Shown one piece after another: positions 17,556-31,622 of a DNA stretch of 64,000 nucleotides (positions within the stretch are counted from its first letter, which is position 1; each line of letters begins with the position of its first letter). This DNA comes from Sphingomonas sp. ID1715 (GTDB lineage Bacteria > Pseudomonadota > Alphaproteobacteria > Sphingomonadales > Sphingomonadaceae): contig NZ_JABEPR010000001.1 of NCBI RefSeq assembly GCF_013044515.1, positions 558,001-622,000 on the forward strand, written 5' to 3'. Made by a program: the position numbers and the translations under genes. The notes beneath the pieces were generated by a model. The model did no database searches. It saw only the letters and a list, made by a program, of their open reading frames with translations, and was not told where the DNA came from.

Positions 17556-18297
17556 TGCCGCACGCCGCCTCGATCTGATCGACACCGCGCCGGCTTTCGT
17601 GGAGGCGGACGCCGATGCGTTGAACGCGCGCTATGCGGGCGTCGGCACGACCGAGATGCTGCGCGAGTTGCTCACCACCCAGCTCAAGGGACGGGTCGCG
17701 GTGGTGTCGTCTTTTGGCGCGGAATCGGCGGTCCTGCTCCACCTGATCGCCGAGATCGACAAGGACATCCCGCTGATCTTTCTCAACACGCAGAAGATCT
17801 TCGGCGAGACCCTTGCCTATCGGGACGAGGTTTCGGAACGGCTGGGCTTTACCGATCTCCGCGTCTTCCGTCCCGACCCTTACGACCTCGCGGCGAAGGA
17901 TAGTACGGGCCTACGCTGGTCCTATGATCCGGACGGCTGCTGCGATCTGCGCAAGGTGCGGCCGCTCCGCCGCGCGCTGGCGCCGTTCGACGCCTGGATT
18001 TCCGGCCGCAAAGGCTTTCAAGGCAAGACGCGCGGTGCCTTGCCGCGCTTCGAAATCGACGAGGGGCGATTGAAGGTGAACCCGCTCGCCGACTGGTCGA
18101 AGGACCGGCTCGACGCCTATTTCGAAGAGCACAGACTGCCTCGTCACCCGCTGGAGGCGCAGGGCTATCCGTCGATCGGCTGCTCCCCCTGCACGAGCAA
18201 GGTCAAGCCGGGCGAGGACCCGCGCGCCGGCCGCTGGCGCGGCTGGGACAAGACCGAGTGCGGCATCCACACCCCCGGTGACGACCCCGTGTTCTGA
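17548..18297 (+). CDS. cysH: Phosphoadenylyl/adenylyl-sulfate reductase
   Basis: 249 residues. Reduces APS or PAPS to sulfite with thioredoxin or glutathione. N-terminal PP-loop SSFGAESAVLL; FLNTQKIFGETLAYRD; iron-sulfur cysteines CC (131-132) and CSPC (212-215), which mark the 4Fe-4S APS-reductase class; catalytic Cys238 in TECGIH. Substrate is therefore probably APS. Starts 8 bases before the DUF934 stop and is the last gene of the operon, which ends in an intrinsic terminator. Confidence 0.92.
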   Translation: MANAARRLDLIDTAPAFVEADADALNARYAGVGTTEMLRELLTTQLKGRVAVVSSFGAESAVLLHLIAEIDKDIPLIFLNTQKIFGETLAYRDEVSERLGFTDLRVFRPDPYDLAAKDSTGLRWSYDPDGCCDLRKVRPLRRALAPFDAWISGRKGFQGKTRGALPRFEIDEGRLKVNPLADWSKDRLDAYFEEHRLPRHPLEAQGYPSIGCSPCTSKVKPGEDPRAGRWRGWDKTECGIHTPGDDPVF

Positions 18298-18303
18298 TAC
18301 GAA

Positions 18304-18338
18304 AAAGGGCCCCGGATCGCTCCGAGGCCCTTTCGTTT
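18304..18338. terminator. Bidirectional intrinsic terminator
   Basis: AAAGGGCC pairs with GGCCCTTT and an inner CGGA pairs with TCCG around loop TCGC (18304-18333), with one mismatch; CGTTT follows on the + strand and TTTTTC on the minus strand. It lies between the convergent cysH and PEP-CTERM genes and probably serves both. Confidence 0.85.
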
Positions 18339-18352
18339 CAATCAAGCGATGT

Positions 18353-19249
18353 TCAGGCGAACACGACCTTGGTCGAGCGACGACGGGCCGCCGCGCCGAC
18401 AAAGGCGAAACCGCCGATCATCATCGCCCAGGTGGCCGGTTCCGGCACCGCTTCGAAGTTGACGGTGAAGTTGTTGCCGTTGGGCGAACGCACGCCGACA
18501 TTGTCGATGAAGCCGACGAAGCCGGCGCCGAAGCCCGAACCCGCACCGAAGCTCAGCCCGGTCACATAGGCGTTGGCCGAGAACAGCGACTGCCAGGTGC
18601 CGATGGTGCGGTTCTGCTGCGAGCCGTTGAGCAGCAGCACGCCGTTCGCGCCATTGTCGAGCGAATAGCCCGCACCGGCATTGGCAAGGAACTCGGCGCC
18701 GCCTTCACGGATGTTCATGTAGAACACCGAGCCGGCACCGGCGGTCTGCCAGCCGGCGGCCGGAGCCACGCCCGCGACGCCACCGTTGTAGACGCCTTCC
18801 CAGATCATCTCGGCACGAACATTGCCGTCGATGATGTGCGCGCGGACGGCGGGCGTGTTGTGCGCACCGGCGCCAGCGCTGGGCGCAGTCACCTGCCAGT
18901 CGAACGTCAGGCTGGTCAGATCGCTGAAGTTGAACAGCGACTGCGACAGGGCGGGAGCGCCGTAATAGGGATCGGTGGTGCGATAGATGTTGCCGATGAC
19001 ATAACGCGAGCGGTCGCCGTGGATTTCGAGCGAGCCGTTGCCGTTGCGCGGCGCCGCCTTAGACACGAAAGCCGAGCCGGTGCCGTTGCCGCGCTCCTGG
19101 AGATCGTCATAGGCGAGGATCGGGCCGGTCGGACCGGAAACCGGCAGCGTCTGCACGCCTTCCCGGATCACGAGGTCATAGTCGGCCGCCTGAACGGCGG
19201 ACGCAGCAAAAACCGCCGCAGAAGCGGCGAGAACAGCACGAAAGGACAT
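18353..19249 (-). CDS. PEPxxWA-CTERM sorting-domain protein
   Basis: 298 residues from ATG 19249, with AGGGGG eight bases upstream. Signal peptide MSFRAVLAASAAVFAASAVQ, a beta-rich extracellular domain of about 240 residues with many Gly/Asn/Ser, and the C-terminal tripartite signal VPEPATWAMMIGGFAFVG followed by AAARRR. Such proteins are exported and processed by an exosortase, ending at the surface or in exopolysaccharide. No exosortase gene is in the window. The central domain is not one I recognise. Confidence 0.88.
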   Translation of the reverse strand: MSFRAVLAASAAVFAASAVQAADYDLVIREGVQTLPVSGPTGPILAYDDLQERGNGTGSAFVSKAAPRNGNGSLEIHGDRSRYVIGNIYRTTDPYYGAPALSQSLFNFSDLTSLTFDWQVTAPSAGAGAHNTPAVRAHIIDGNVRAEMIWEGVYNGGVAGVAPAAGWQTAGAGSVFYMNIREGGAEFLANAGAGYSLDNGANGVLLLNGSQQNRTIGTWQSLFSANAYVTGLSFGAGSGFGAGFVGFIDNVGVRSPNGNNFTVNFEAVPEPATWAMMIGGFAFVGAAARRRSTKVVFA

Positions 19250-19369
19250 GTGGTAACCCCCTGAGAGTGGAACACGGTCAAAAATTTTTTTGTTTGATTC
19301 GCGACCTTTGGCGACTCTTAGGGCCGCTGAACGCATTTGCAAATTGGTTAATAGGTCGGAAACGTTTCG

Positions 19370-20431
19370 TTACGAAACACTGCTCCACCACCACACGCCA
19401 TCGCGGTCTTCGACGCTCGCGCGGCCGCGCCGCTCCAGCCAACGCAGGTGAGCGAGCGTTTCTCCGGTTGCCATGCCGAGGATCCCGTCGTCGATCGCCC
19501 GGGCGAACATCATGCCGAAACAATCGACCGCCCGTCGCGGCGCTTCGCGCAGCCGCCCTTCCAGCCGCTCCAGCTGCTTCTCGTGACTCTCGATCAAGGC
19601 ATCGAGCCGCGCATGAAGGCCGGTGAATGGAGCACCATGCGCCGGCAGCACCAGCAGGTCTGCCGGCAGCTCGGCCCGAAATCGCTGCAGACTGCCCAAC
19701 CATTCGCCGAGCGGATCCCCCTCCGGTTCCAGCATCGTCAGCGATACATTGGAGCTGATGCGTGGCAGCACCTGATCGCCGGAGATCATCACGCGCTGCG
19801 TATCGTCGACTAGGCAGAGATGCTCCGGGCAATGGCCGCTGCCGATCACCGCCCGCCAGCGTCCGACCTGCTGGCCGCCCTGCACGCGCACATAGCCGTC
19901 CGGCAGCCTGTGCACTGCCTCGGCGAAATTGCCCCAGCCCCTGGCCGCGGCCGCCGCGACCTGTTCGTCCGACCAGCCTGCACCGCGCCACATCGCGATC
20001 ACTTCCGTCGGCGGCTCGGCCCGGGCGTCGGCAACCAGCAGCCGCGCGGTCAGATATTCGGCGCGGGTCATCCACAGCCGCACCCTGAATTTGGTGGTTA
20101 GCCAGCCGGCCAGCCCGAGATGATCGGGATGCAGGTGGGTGACGATCACTCGCGTGACGCGGCGGCCGTCTAGCACCGACCGCCATGCATCCTTGCAGGC
20201 ATCCAGGGGCAGGCCGGTATCGACGATCGCGACCCCACCATCTTCCTCGACCAGCCAGACGTTGATGTGCTTGAGCGGCCCCGGCACCGGCAGCCGCACC
20301 CAATGCACGCCAGCCGCGACTTCGATGGTCTCGCCGGCCTCGGGCGCGCGATCGCCGAACGGATAGTCGAGGCCCTTGTGGCGGGTTGGGGTCGTGTGAT
20401 GGTCGGATCCTTCGAGACGGGCCTTCGCCAA
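19370..20431 (-). CDS. MBL-fold metallo-hydrolase
   Basis: About 353 residues. Metallo-beta-lactamase fold with zinc motif THLHPDHLG, further ligands in GSGHCPEHLCL and SGDQVLP, and a C-terminal AHGAPF plus winged-helix-like segment LDALIESHEKQLERL, as in LACTB2-type hydrolases. No ATG is available near the conserved start (GLDYPFGD); the TTG at 20431 lies inside the inverted repeat 20409-20519, so the first few residues (AKARLEG) are encoded by repeat DNA. Substrate unknown: thioester, phosphoester or lactone. Confidence 0.85.
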   Translation of the reverse strand: MAKARLEGSDHHTTPTRHKGLDYPFGDRAPEAGETIEVAAGVHWVRLPVPGPLKHINVWLVEEDGGVAIVDTGLPLDACKDAWRSVLDGRRVTRVIVTHLHPDHLGLAGWLTTKFRVRLWMTRAEYLTARLLVADARAEPPTEVIAMWRGAGWSDEQVAAAAARGWGNFAEAVHRLPDGYVRVQGGQQVGRWRAVIGSGHCPEHLCLVDDTQRVMISGDQVLPRISSNVSLTMLEPEGDPLGEWLGSLQRFRAELPADLLVLPAHGAPFTGLHARLDALIESHEKQLERLEGRLREAPRRAVDCFGMMFARAIDDGILGMATGETLAHLRWLERRGRASVEDRDGVWWWSSVS

Positions 20432-20519
20432 GCTCAGTCCCTCCTCAGGATGAGCGGATCACGCTCAAACCGCTCATCCTGAGGAGCCGTTGAGCCCAGC
20501 CGAAATGGCGTCTCGAAGG
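20409..20519. repeat. Inverted repeat, family B
   Basis: Long imperfect inverted repeat: outer arms CCTTCGAGACG / CGTCTCGAAGG and inner arms CTCCTCAGGATGAGCGG / CCGCTCATCCTGAGGAG around a short centre. Only one copy is seen here. It lies between trcR and the MBL gene and overlaps the MBL start. Confidence 0.85.
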
Positions 20520-20530
20520 ACGCGATGGTA

Positions 20531-21220
20531 TCACCCCCGCTTGAACGGGTCGGCAAAGGCCGGATGGTCCGGCGCCTGCAGCTCGCCCTCCGCGGCGGCA
20601 TCCGCCTCGCGCGCGGCGCGTTCGCGCTGGGCGCGCAGTTCCTCGATCAGCGCCTCGCGGTCGCCTTCGAAGCGGGTGTCGGTCGGCGCCTCGAGGCCAG
20701 CGGCTTTGGCAGCCTTGGCGACCGCCGCGTCCAGCTCGCGCTGCGTGGTCAGGCCCAGGGTCACCGGGTCCTTGGGCTGGATGTTGGAGATGTTCCAGTG
20801 GCTACGGTCGCGGATCGCCGCGATAGTGGTGCGCGTGGTGCCGATCAGCTTGGAGATCGCGCCGTCCGACACTTCGGGATGGTTGCGGATGATCCAGGCG
20901 ATGCCGTCCGGCTTGTCCTGGCGCTTGGAGACCGGCGTGTAGCGCGGGCCCTTCGTGCGGCGGATCTGCTCGGGACCCTTGGAGATCTGGAGGCGGTAGC
21001 TCGCGTCGCTCTGACCCTTTTCGATCTCCTCCATGGTCAGCTCGTGCGCGCGGACCGGGTCACGACCGGTCAGCTTGGTCGCTGCCGTATCGTCGGCGAT
21101 CGCCTGCACTTCGAGCACGTGGAGCCCGCAGAAATCGGCGATCTGCTGGAACGAAAGCGAGGTGTTGTCGACCAGCCACGAAGCGGTCGCGTGCGGCATG
21201 AGCGGAAAGGCCTGGGCCAA
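20531..21220 (-). CDS. trcR: Cell-cycle transcriptional regulator TrcR (DUF1013)
   Basis: 229 residues starting MAQAFPLMPHATASWLVDNT, with the conserved LTGRDPVRAHELTMEEIEKG and GPRYTPVSKRQDKPDGIAW. The N-terminal HTH-like region (LSFQQIADFCGLHVLEVQAI) and a second HTH (DGAISKLIGTTRTTIAAIRD) match DUF1013/TrcR proteins of alphaproteobacteria, which I recall as associating with RNA polymerase and cell-cycle genes. GGAGG precedes the ATG by about 10 bases. The C-terminal 50 residues are an Ala/Glu/Arg-rich helix. Confidence 0.88.
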   Translation of the reverse strand: MAQAFPLMPHATASWLVDNTSLSFQQIADFCGLHVLEVQAIADDTAATKLTGRDPVRAHELTMEEIEKGQSDASYRLQISKGPEQIRRTKGPRYTPVSKRQDKPDGIAWIIRNHPEVSDGAISKLIGTTRTTIAAIRDRSHWNISNIQPKDPVTLGLTTQRELDAAVAKAAKAAGLEAPTDTRFEGDREALIEELRAQRERAAREADAAAEGELQAPDHPAFADPFKRG

Positions 21221-21230
21221 GGGGAAACCT

Positions 21231-21266
21231 CCGGAAATAAATAGGGCCGCCCCTCACGGAGCGGCC
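21231..21266 (-). terminator. Hairpin plus T-rich tail between padR and trcR
   Basis: Stem GGCCGC/GCGGCC (21245-21250 with 21261-21266), followed on the minus strand by CTATTTATTT, which runs straight into the trcR ribosome binding site. Either it ends the padR transcript or it is a leader structure of trcR. Confidence 0.4.
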
Positions 21267-21364
21267 GAGCCTTGGGCCGAGATGTAGTCCCTGCCGATTG
21301 CGGAGGCAAGGTCGTTGATCCACCCCGTGCAGGACGAGGATCACTCGCTATCGGTGAAAGAGCC

Positions 21365-21946
21365 TCACAACCTTTCGATCCTGCGCGCGGCTTCGTCGAT
21401 CACTTCGGCGATCTCGTGCGCCAACGTGTCGGTGTCGCCGCGCGCCACCCGGTGCGCCAGCGCACTGAACAGATTCGCGGTGGCACGCCTGATCGGGGCA
21501 CGATCGACGCGGTTGCGCTCTTCGCCCAGGGCGTCGAGCCGGGCGATCAGCTCGGCAACCTCTTCTTCCCTCTCGGCAAGGTGCGCGCGGCCCGCGTCGG
21601 TGGCGGCATATTGGCGGCGGGACCCTTCGGACACCGCTTCGATCTGCCCCATCTCGTCGAGCATCGTCAGTGTCGGATAGACGACACCGGCACTCGGCGC
21701 ATAGGCGCCGCCGGTGCGCTCCTCGATGTCGCGGATGAGGTCATAGCCGTGGCGTGGCTGATCGGCGATCAGCTTCAGCAACACGAGCCGCAACTCGTCG
21801 CCGTCGAACATGCGCCGGCGCCGGCCACCCCGCCCGCGCCGGCCGAGTTCCTCGCCCATATCAAAGCTGAACTCGAACGGCCCGCGCTTCCAGCTGCTCA
21901 TTTTAGGTCCACAGCCATGATTGCGTCCGCCATAATAGAAGAACAT
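21365..21946 (-). CDS. PadR family transcriptional regulator
   Basis: About 193 residues from ATG 21946. The extended N-terminus is glycine/arginine rich (RRGRGGRRRRMFDGDELRL) and precedes the PadR winged helix: LLKLIADQPRHGYDLIRDIE, GVVYPTLTMLDEMGQIEA, SRRQYAATDAGRAHL. The C-terminal helices would dimerise. Such proteins usually repress their own promoter and a nearby exporter or stress gene; here a palindrome sits on its own promoter. ATG 21961 is an alternative start. Confidence 0.88.
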   Translation of the reverse strand: MFFYYGGRNHGCGPKMSSWKRGPFEFSFDMGEELGRRGRGGRRRRMFDGDELRLVLLKLIADQPRHGYDLIRDIEERTGGAYAPSAGVVYPTLTMLDEMGQIEAVSEGSRRQYAATDAGRAHLAEREEEVAELIARLDALGEERNRVDRAPIRRATANLFSALAHRVARGDTDTLAHEIAEVIDEAARRIERL

Positions 21947-21978
21947 TTCGCTTGCTCCCAAACGACTCGAATGCGCTC

Positions 21979-22006
21979 AAGATATATCTTCATTGGCTCT
22001 GGTCAA
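21979..22006 (-). promoter_or_regulatory. padR promoter with AAGATATATCTT operator
   Basis: On the minus strand TTGACC (22006-22001) and TATCTT (21984-21979) are 16 bases apart, a fair -35/-10 pair. A perfect 12-bp palindrome AAGATATATCTT (21979-21990) covers the -10 element, 33 bases before the start codon. PadR autorepression is inferred. Confidence 0.65.
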
Positions 22007-22117
22007 GCTTCATCTTCATCGTCCACGACAGCGGTGAGCCCAGTGCTCTCTCCTGCCGCTTCGTCACCGCCGCGTCCGTGCTTTCGCCGGGATGACGAAT
22101 GGGGCTAGGTGGCCATG

Positions 22118-23416
22118 ATGGCTGACCTGTTCGCCCCCGACCCGGCCGAGTCCGCGCCGCTTGCCGACCGGCTCCGTCCGCAGCGGCTGGAGGACGTGAT
22201 CGGCCAGGATCACCTGACCGGCCCGGAAGGCGCGATCGGCCGGATGGTCGCGGCCGGCCGGCTGTCGTCGATGATCCTGTGGGGTCCGCCGGGCACGGGC
22301 AAGACGACGATCGCGCGGCTGCTCGCCGATGCGGTGGGGCTGCGCTTCGAGGCGATCTCGGCCGTGTTCTCGGGCGTCGCCGACCTGCGCAAGGTGTTCG
22401 CCGCCGCGCGCGACCATGCTGCCGCCGGCCAGCGCACGCTGCTGTTCGTGGACGAGATCCACCGCTTCAACCGCGCCCAGCAGGACGGTTTCCTGCCCTA
22501 TGTCGAGGATGGCACCGTCACTCTGGTCGGCGCGACGACGGAGAATCCCAGCTTCGAGCTCAATGCGGCGCTGCTGTCCCGCGCGCAGGTGCTGATCCTG
22601 CACCGGTTGGATGCCCGAGCGCTGAACATCCTGCTCGGCCGGGCGGAAGAGGCGGAGGGCCGCCCGCTGCCCGTCACGCCGGAAGCGCGCGAAGCACTCG
22701 TCGCCAGCGCGGACGGCGACGGCCGTTTTCTGCTCAACCAGGTCGAAACGCTGTTTTCGGTGCAGCTCGAAGCGCCACTCGACCCAGCGGGCCTGTCGGC
22801 GATGCTCCACCGGCGTGTGGCCGTGTACGACAAAGACCGCGACGGCCACTATAACCTGATCTCGGCGCTGCATAAGTCGATCCGCGGCTCCGATCCGCAG
22901 GCGGCGCTCTACTATCTCGCCCGAATGCTGACCGCGGGCGAGGAGCCGCTCTACCTGCTCCGCCGCCTCACCCGCGCCGCGGTCGAGGACATCGGCCTCG
23001 CCGATCCCAACGCGCTGACCCAATGCATCTCCGCCAAGGACACGTACGACTTCCTCGGCTCGCCCGAAGGCGAACTCGCCATCGCCCAGGCCTGCCTTTA
23101 CCTCGCCACCGCGCCCAAATCGAACGCGGTCTATGCTGCGCAAAAGGCCGCCTGGAAGAGTGCCAGGGAGACCGGCTCACTGCAGCCCCCGATGAACATC
23201 CTCAACACGCCCACCAAGCTGATGAAGCAGCTCGGCTATGGCAACGGCTATACCTATGATCACGACACAGATGAGGGTTTCTCGGGCGACAATTATTGGC
23301 CCGAAGGCCTAGGGCCGCAGACGTTCTACAAGCCCACCGACCGCGGCTTCGAAAAGCGCGTGGCCGAGCGGCTGGCCTATTGGGAGGAACTGCGGCGTGC
23401 GAAGCGTGACGATTGA
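22118..23416 (+). CDS. rarA: Replication-associated recombination protein A (AAA+ ATPase)
   Basis: About 432 residues from ATG 22118, with AGGTGG five bases upstream; GTG 22109 and ATG 22115 are in-frame alternatives. Family start ADRLRPQRLEDVIGQDHL, Walker A GPPGTGKTT, Walker B LLFVDEIHRFN, sensor 1 GATTENPSFELN, and the C-terminal tetramerisation region SIRGSDPQAALYYLARMLTA with GNGYTYDHD. RarA/MgsA acts at stalled replication forks. The next gene starts 20 bases before its stop. Confidence 0.93.
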   Translation: MADLFAPDPAESAPLADRLRPQRLEDVIGQDHLTGPEGAIGRMVAAGRLSSMILWGPPGTGKTTIARLLADAVGLRFEAISAVFSGVADLRKVFAAARDHAAAGQRTLLFVDEIHRFNRAQQDGFLPYVEDGTVTLVGATTENPSFELNAALLSRAQVLILHRLDARALNILLGRAEEAEGRPLPVTPEAREALVASADGDGRFLLNQVETLFSVQLEAPLDPAGLSAMLHRRVAVYDKDRDGHYNLISALHKSIRGSDPQAALYYLARMLTAGEEPLYLLRRLTRAAVEDIGLADPNALTQCISAKDTYDFLGSPEGELAIAQACLYLATAPKSNAVYAAQKAAWKSARETGSLQPPMNILNTPTKLMKQLGYGNGYTYDHDTDEGFSGDNYWPEGLGPQTFYKPTDRGFEKRVAERLAYWEELRRAKRDD

Positions 23417-24821
23417 AACGGCTGTCGTGTGCTCCGGCGCAGGTCGGAGCCGTGCTCGCTGGGCTCCCGCCTTCGCCGGAGCATTGCTTTGTCTAGGCAC
23501 CCCCACCCAGGCCGCCGAACCGACCACCTACCAGCGCGCTCTCGCCGCGGCCTACAAGGCTGCCTTTCTCTGCTCCGGCATGTTCAATGCCGGCCGCACT
23601 CAGGCGCAGATCGAGGCGCTGGAGCTGACCGGGATATATCCGGAATACCAGCCCCTGGTGGGTGAGCTAACTGCCGCGATCGAGCCGAGCACCCGCTCCG
23701 TCACCGTGGCGTTCGACGACAAGTTGCCGCCGCGGCGCGCCAGTTGGCGCAAGGGCCTGGGCTGTACCACCGACCCGATCGGCGCAGCGCCGGCGCCGAT
23801 CGTGCCCGTTTATTCTGCAGACCCGGAAACAGCGCCGCTCGACCCTCGTCCCTGGCCGCAGGGCGATGCGGGCCTCTCCGGCAAGGTGGCTCCCAAGCTG
23901 AGCACGATGGCGGATCGGGCTTTCGCCGGCGGCTATGGCGAACAGGCGCGAACCACGGGCCTGGTCATCGTCCGCGACGGCCGAATCATCTCCGAACGCT
24001 ATGCAGAAGGTTTTGGCCCGCTTGTCTCCAACCGCACCTGGTCGGTGGCGAAGAGCATCTCAGGGACGCTGATCGGCATCGCCGTTCGCCAGAAACTGCT
24101 CGACCCGACCCAGCCGGCGAACATCCCGGAATGGCGGCCCGCCTGGCGCGATCCGCGCTCTGCGATAACTTTCGACAATCTGCTGCGCATGGCGAGTGGG
24201 CTGCACAGCGACACTGCCGGCAACCGCACCGACGCGCTCTACACCGGTGCCACGAACGTCTCGCAAGAAGCGACGCACTGGCCGCTCGAGGCCGCTCCTG
24301 GTACCCGCTTCCGCTACGCCAACAACGACATCCTTCTCGCCATCCGTTCGCTCCGGGCCGCGCTCAAGAACGACGATCGCTACCTGGATTTCCCGCGCAC
24401 CGAACTGTTCGACAAAATCGGTATGCGGCACACGGTGGCGGAGGCCGACTGGCAGGGAAACTTCATCCTCTCATCACAGGTCTGGTCCACCGCCCGCGAC
24501 CTCGCCCGGCTCGGCCTGCTCTGGATGAACGATGGCGTTTGGCAGGGCGAGCGCATCCTGCCGGAAGGGTGGGTCAAGTACATGACCACTCCGTCCGGAC
24601 CACAGCCCGCCGAAGGCCCCGGCTATGGCGCGACGCTCTGGCTGTTCGGGCCAAAGCAGGGACTGCCGGAAGGCAGCTACGCCGCCCAGGGCAATCGCGG
24701 GCAATATATCATGGTGATCCCGTCAAAACGTCTCGTCATCGTCCGCCGCGGCGAAGACCCGGCGGGCGGCGGCTTCGACATCGCCAAATTCTCGGCGGAT
24801 GTGTTGAAGGCGCTTGAATAG
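23397..24821 (+). CDS. Secreted class C beta-lactamase-like serine hydrolase
   Basis: 474 residues from GTG 23397, inside the end of rarA, with GGAGGA upstream. The active-site SxxK is in WSVAKSISG, YxN is RYANND, and the third motif may be in SYAAQGNRGQYI. Such proteins are esterases, peptidases or transpeptidase-like enzymes, not necessarily lactamases. The N-terminus is odd: residues about 12-29 are encoded by an inverted repeat and supply the hydrophobic APAFAGALLCLG segment ahead of a plausible cleavage site TQAAEP. An extra ~130-residue N-terminal domain precedes the catalytic one. Confidence 0.85.
   Translation: MRSVTIETAVVCSGAGRSRARWAPAFAGALLCLGTPTQAAEPTTYQRALAAAYKAAFLCSGMFNAGRTQAQIEALELTGIYPEYQPLVGELTAAIEPSTRSVTVAFDDKLPPRRASWRKGLGCTTDPIGAAPAPIVPVYSADPETAPLDPRPWPQGDAGLSGKVAPKLSTMADRAFAGGYGEQARTTGLVIVRDGRIISERYAEGFGPLVSNRTWSVAKSISGTLIGIAVRQKLLDPTQPANIPEWRPAWRDPRSAITFDNLLRMASGLHSDTAGNRTDALYTGATNVSQEATHWPLEAAPGTRFRYANNDILLAIRSLRAALKNDDRYLDFPRTELFDKIGMRHTVAEADWQGNFILSSQVWSTARDLARLGLLWMNDGVWQGERILPEGWVKYMTTPSGPQPAEGPGYGATLWLFGPKQGLPEGSYAAQGNRGQYIMVIPSKRLVIVRRGEDPAGGGFDIAKFSADVLKALE
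23431..23482. repeat. Inverted repeat, family C, inside the serine hydrolase signal peptide
   Basis: Arms GCTCCGGCGCAGGTCGGAGC (from 23431) and GCTCCCGCCTTCGCCGGAGC (to 23482) are imperfect inverted copies. This form is normally intergenic; here it is inside an open reading frame. Confidence 0.7.
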
Positions 24822-25680
24822 GTTCACGCATTTTGCCGCGATCGACTGGTCCGGCGCGGCCGGGCCGCGGCAGAAGGGGATCGCCATCGCCGCCTGCAGG
24901 CTTGGCACCCCTGCGCCCGAGCTGGTGCGGCCGGGTCATGTCTGGTCACGGCTGGAAGTGCTGCACTGGTTGCTCGGCCTAGAGGGCGACTGGCTGATCG
25001 GGATGGACCTCTCCCCTTCCCTCGCCTTCGCTGATCATGGCGCGTTCTTCCCCGGCTGGAACCAGAGCCCGGCTGACGCGCCGGGCCTCTGGGCGCTGGT
25101 CGAGGCGATTGCCACGGACGAGCCCCATCTTGGCGCCAACAGCTTCGTCGATCACCCGGAAGCGAGCCGCCACTTTCGCCGACACGGCGGCCGCTGCGGC
25201 GACCTGTTCCCGGCCGGCGCCGGCCGCTTTCGCGTGGTCGAGGACGTCAGCCGCGATCAGGGGCTGTGCAACCCGTACAGCAACTTCAACCTCGTCGGCG
25301 CGGCGCAGGTCGGCAAGTCGAGTCTCACCGGCATGCGGCTCTTCCACCGCCTCGCCGGACGGCTGCCGATCTGGCCCTATGATCCGGTGCCGGTACAGGG
25401 CCCGGTGGTCGTCGAGATCTACACCAGCATTGCCGCGACCGCCGCGGGCCTACCGAAGAGCCGGACCAAGGTCCGCGATGCGGGGACGCTGGACCGTGTC
25501 CTGACAGCGTTCGACAGCGCACCGCACGCGCCGCTCACCCGCTATGACGATCATGCGACCGACGCGATCCTGGCAGCAGCCTGGCTCCGGACGGTCGCGC
25601 ACGACGCGCAATATTGGCGACCGCAGCAGCTCACGGCCAAGCTGGCGCGAACCGAAGGCTGGACCTTCGGCGTGCGCTGA
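24814..25680 (+). CDS. Predicted RNase H-like fold protein (DUF429-like)
   Basis: 288 residues from a TTG that overlaps the previous stop. Acidic positions fit an RNase H-like fold: FAAIDWSGA at the first strand, GMDLSPSLAF in the middle and DDHATDAILAAAWLR at the C-terminus, matching the D...D...DxxDA pattern of DUF429 putative nucleases. It also has VVEIYTSIAATAAG and a Cys-containing RCGDLFPAGAGRF. Coupled to the serine hydrolase gene and followed by a tRNA. Function unknown; nuclease activity is inference from fold. Confidence 0.6.
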   Translation: MNRFTHFAAIDWSGAAGPRQKGIAIAACRLGTPAPELVRPGHVWSRLEVLHWLLGLEGDWLIGMDLSPSLAFADHGAFFPGWNQSPADAPGLWALVEAIATDEPHLGANSFVDHPEASRHFRRHGGRCGDLFPAGAGRFRVVEDVSRDQGLCNPYSNFNLVGAAQVGKSSLTGMRLFHRLAGRLPIWPYDPVPVQGPVVVEIYTSIAATAAGLPKSRTKVRDAGTLDRVLTAFDSAPHAPLTRYDDHATDAILAAAWLRTVAHDAQYWRPQQLTAKLARTEGWTFGVR

Positions 25681-25699
25681 CGCATTAGCGATGCGGCGC

Positions 25700-25775
25700 G
25701 CCGGGTTAGCTCAGCTGGTAGAGCAGCGGTTTTGTAAACCGAAGGTCGCGGGTTCGATCCCTGCACTCGGCACCA
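25700..25775 (+). tRNA. tRNA-Thr (anticodon UGU)
   Basis: 76 bases including encoded CCA. Acceptor GCCGGGT pairs with ACTCGGC (one G-U); D-arm GCTC/GAGC; anticodon loop TTTGTAA gives UGU; T-arm GCGGG-TTCGATC-CCTGC. The first anticodon-stem pair is a G-A mismatch. No integrase or attachment-site duplication is seen next to it. Confidence 0.95.
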
Positions 25776-25903
25776 TCCCTTTCCGGCACGGCCATTCACG
25801 AAAAATTTAGGCAGCGCGCGGCAAATTCTTTGCTATCACAATGCTCGGGCCGGGGGGCCTGTACAGTTTTAGATATTGGGCGGGGGGAAGCCAGGAGCCG
25901 TCC

Positions 25904-31621
<5,718 letters not shown>

Positions 31622-31622
31622 C

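Noticed and set aside
25700-25775. tRNA-Thr as an integration site of a genomic island
   Set aside because: No integrase, no duplicated tRNA 3' end and no mobile genes follow; the next gene is a conserved kinase.
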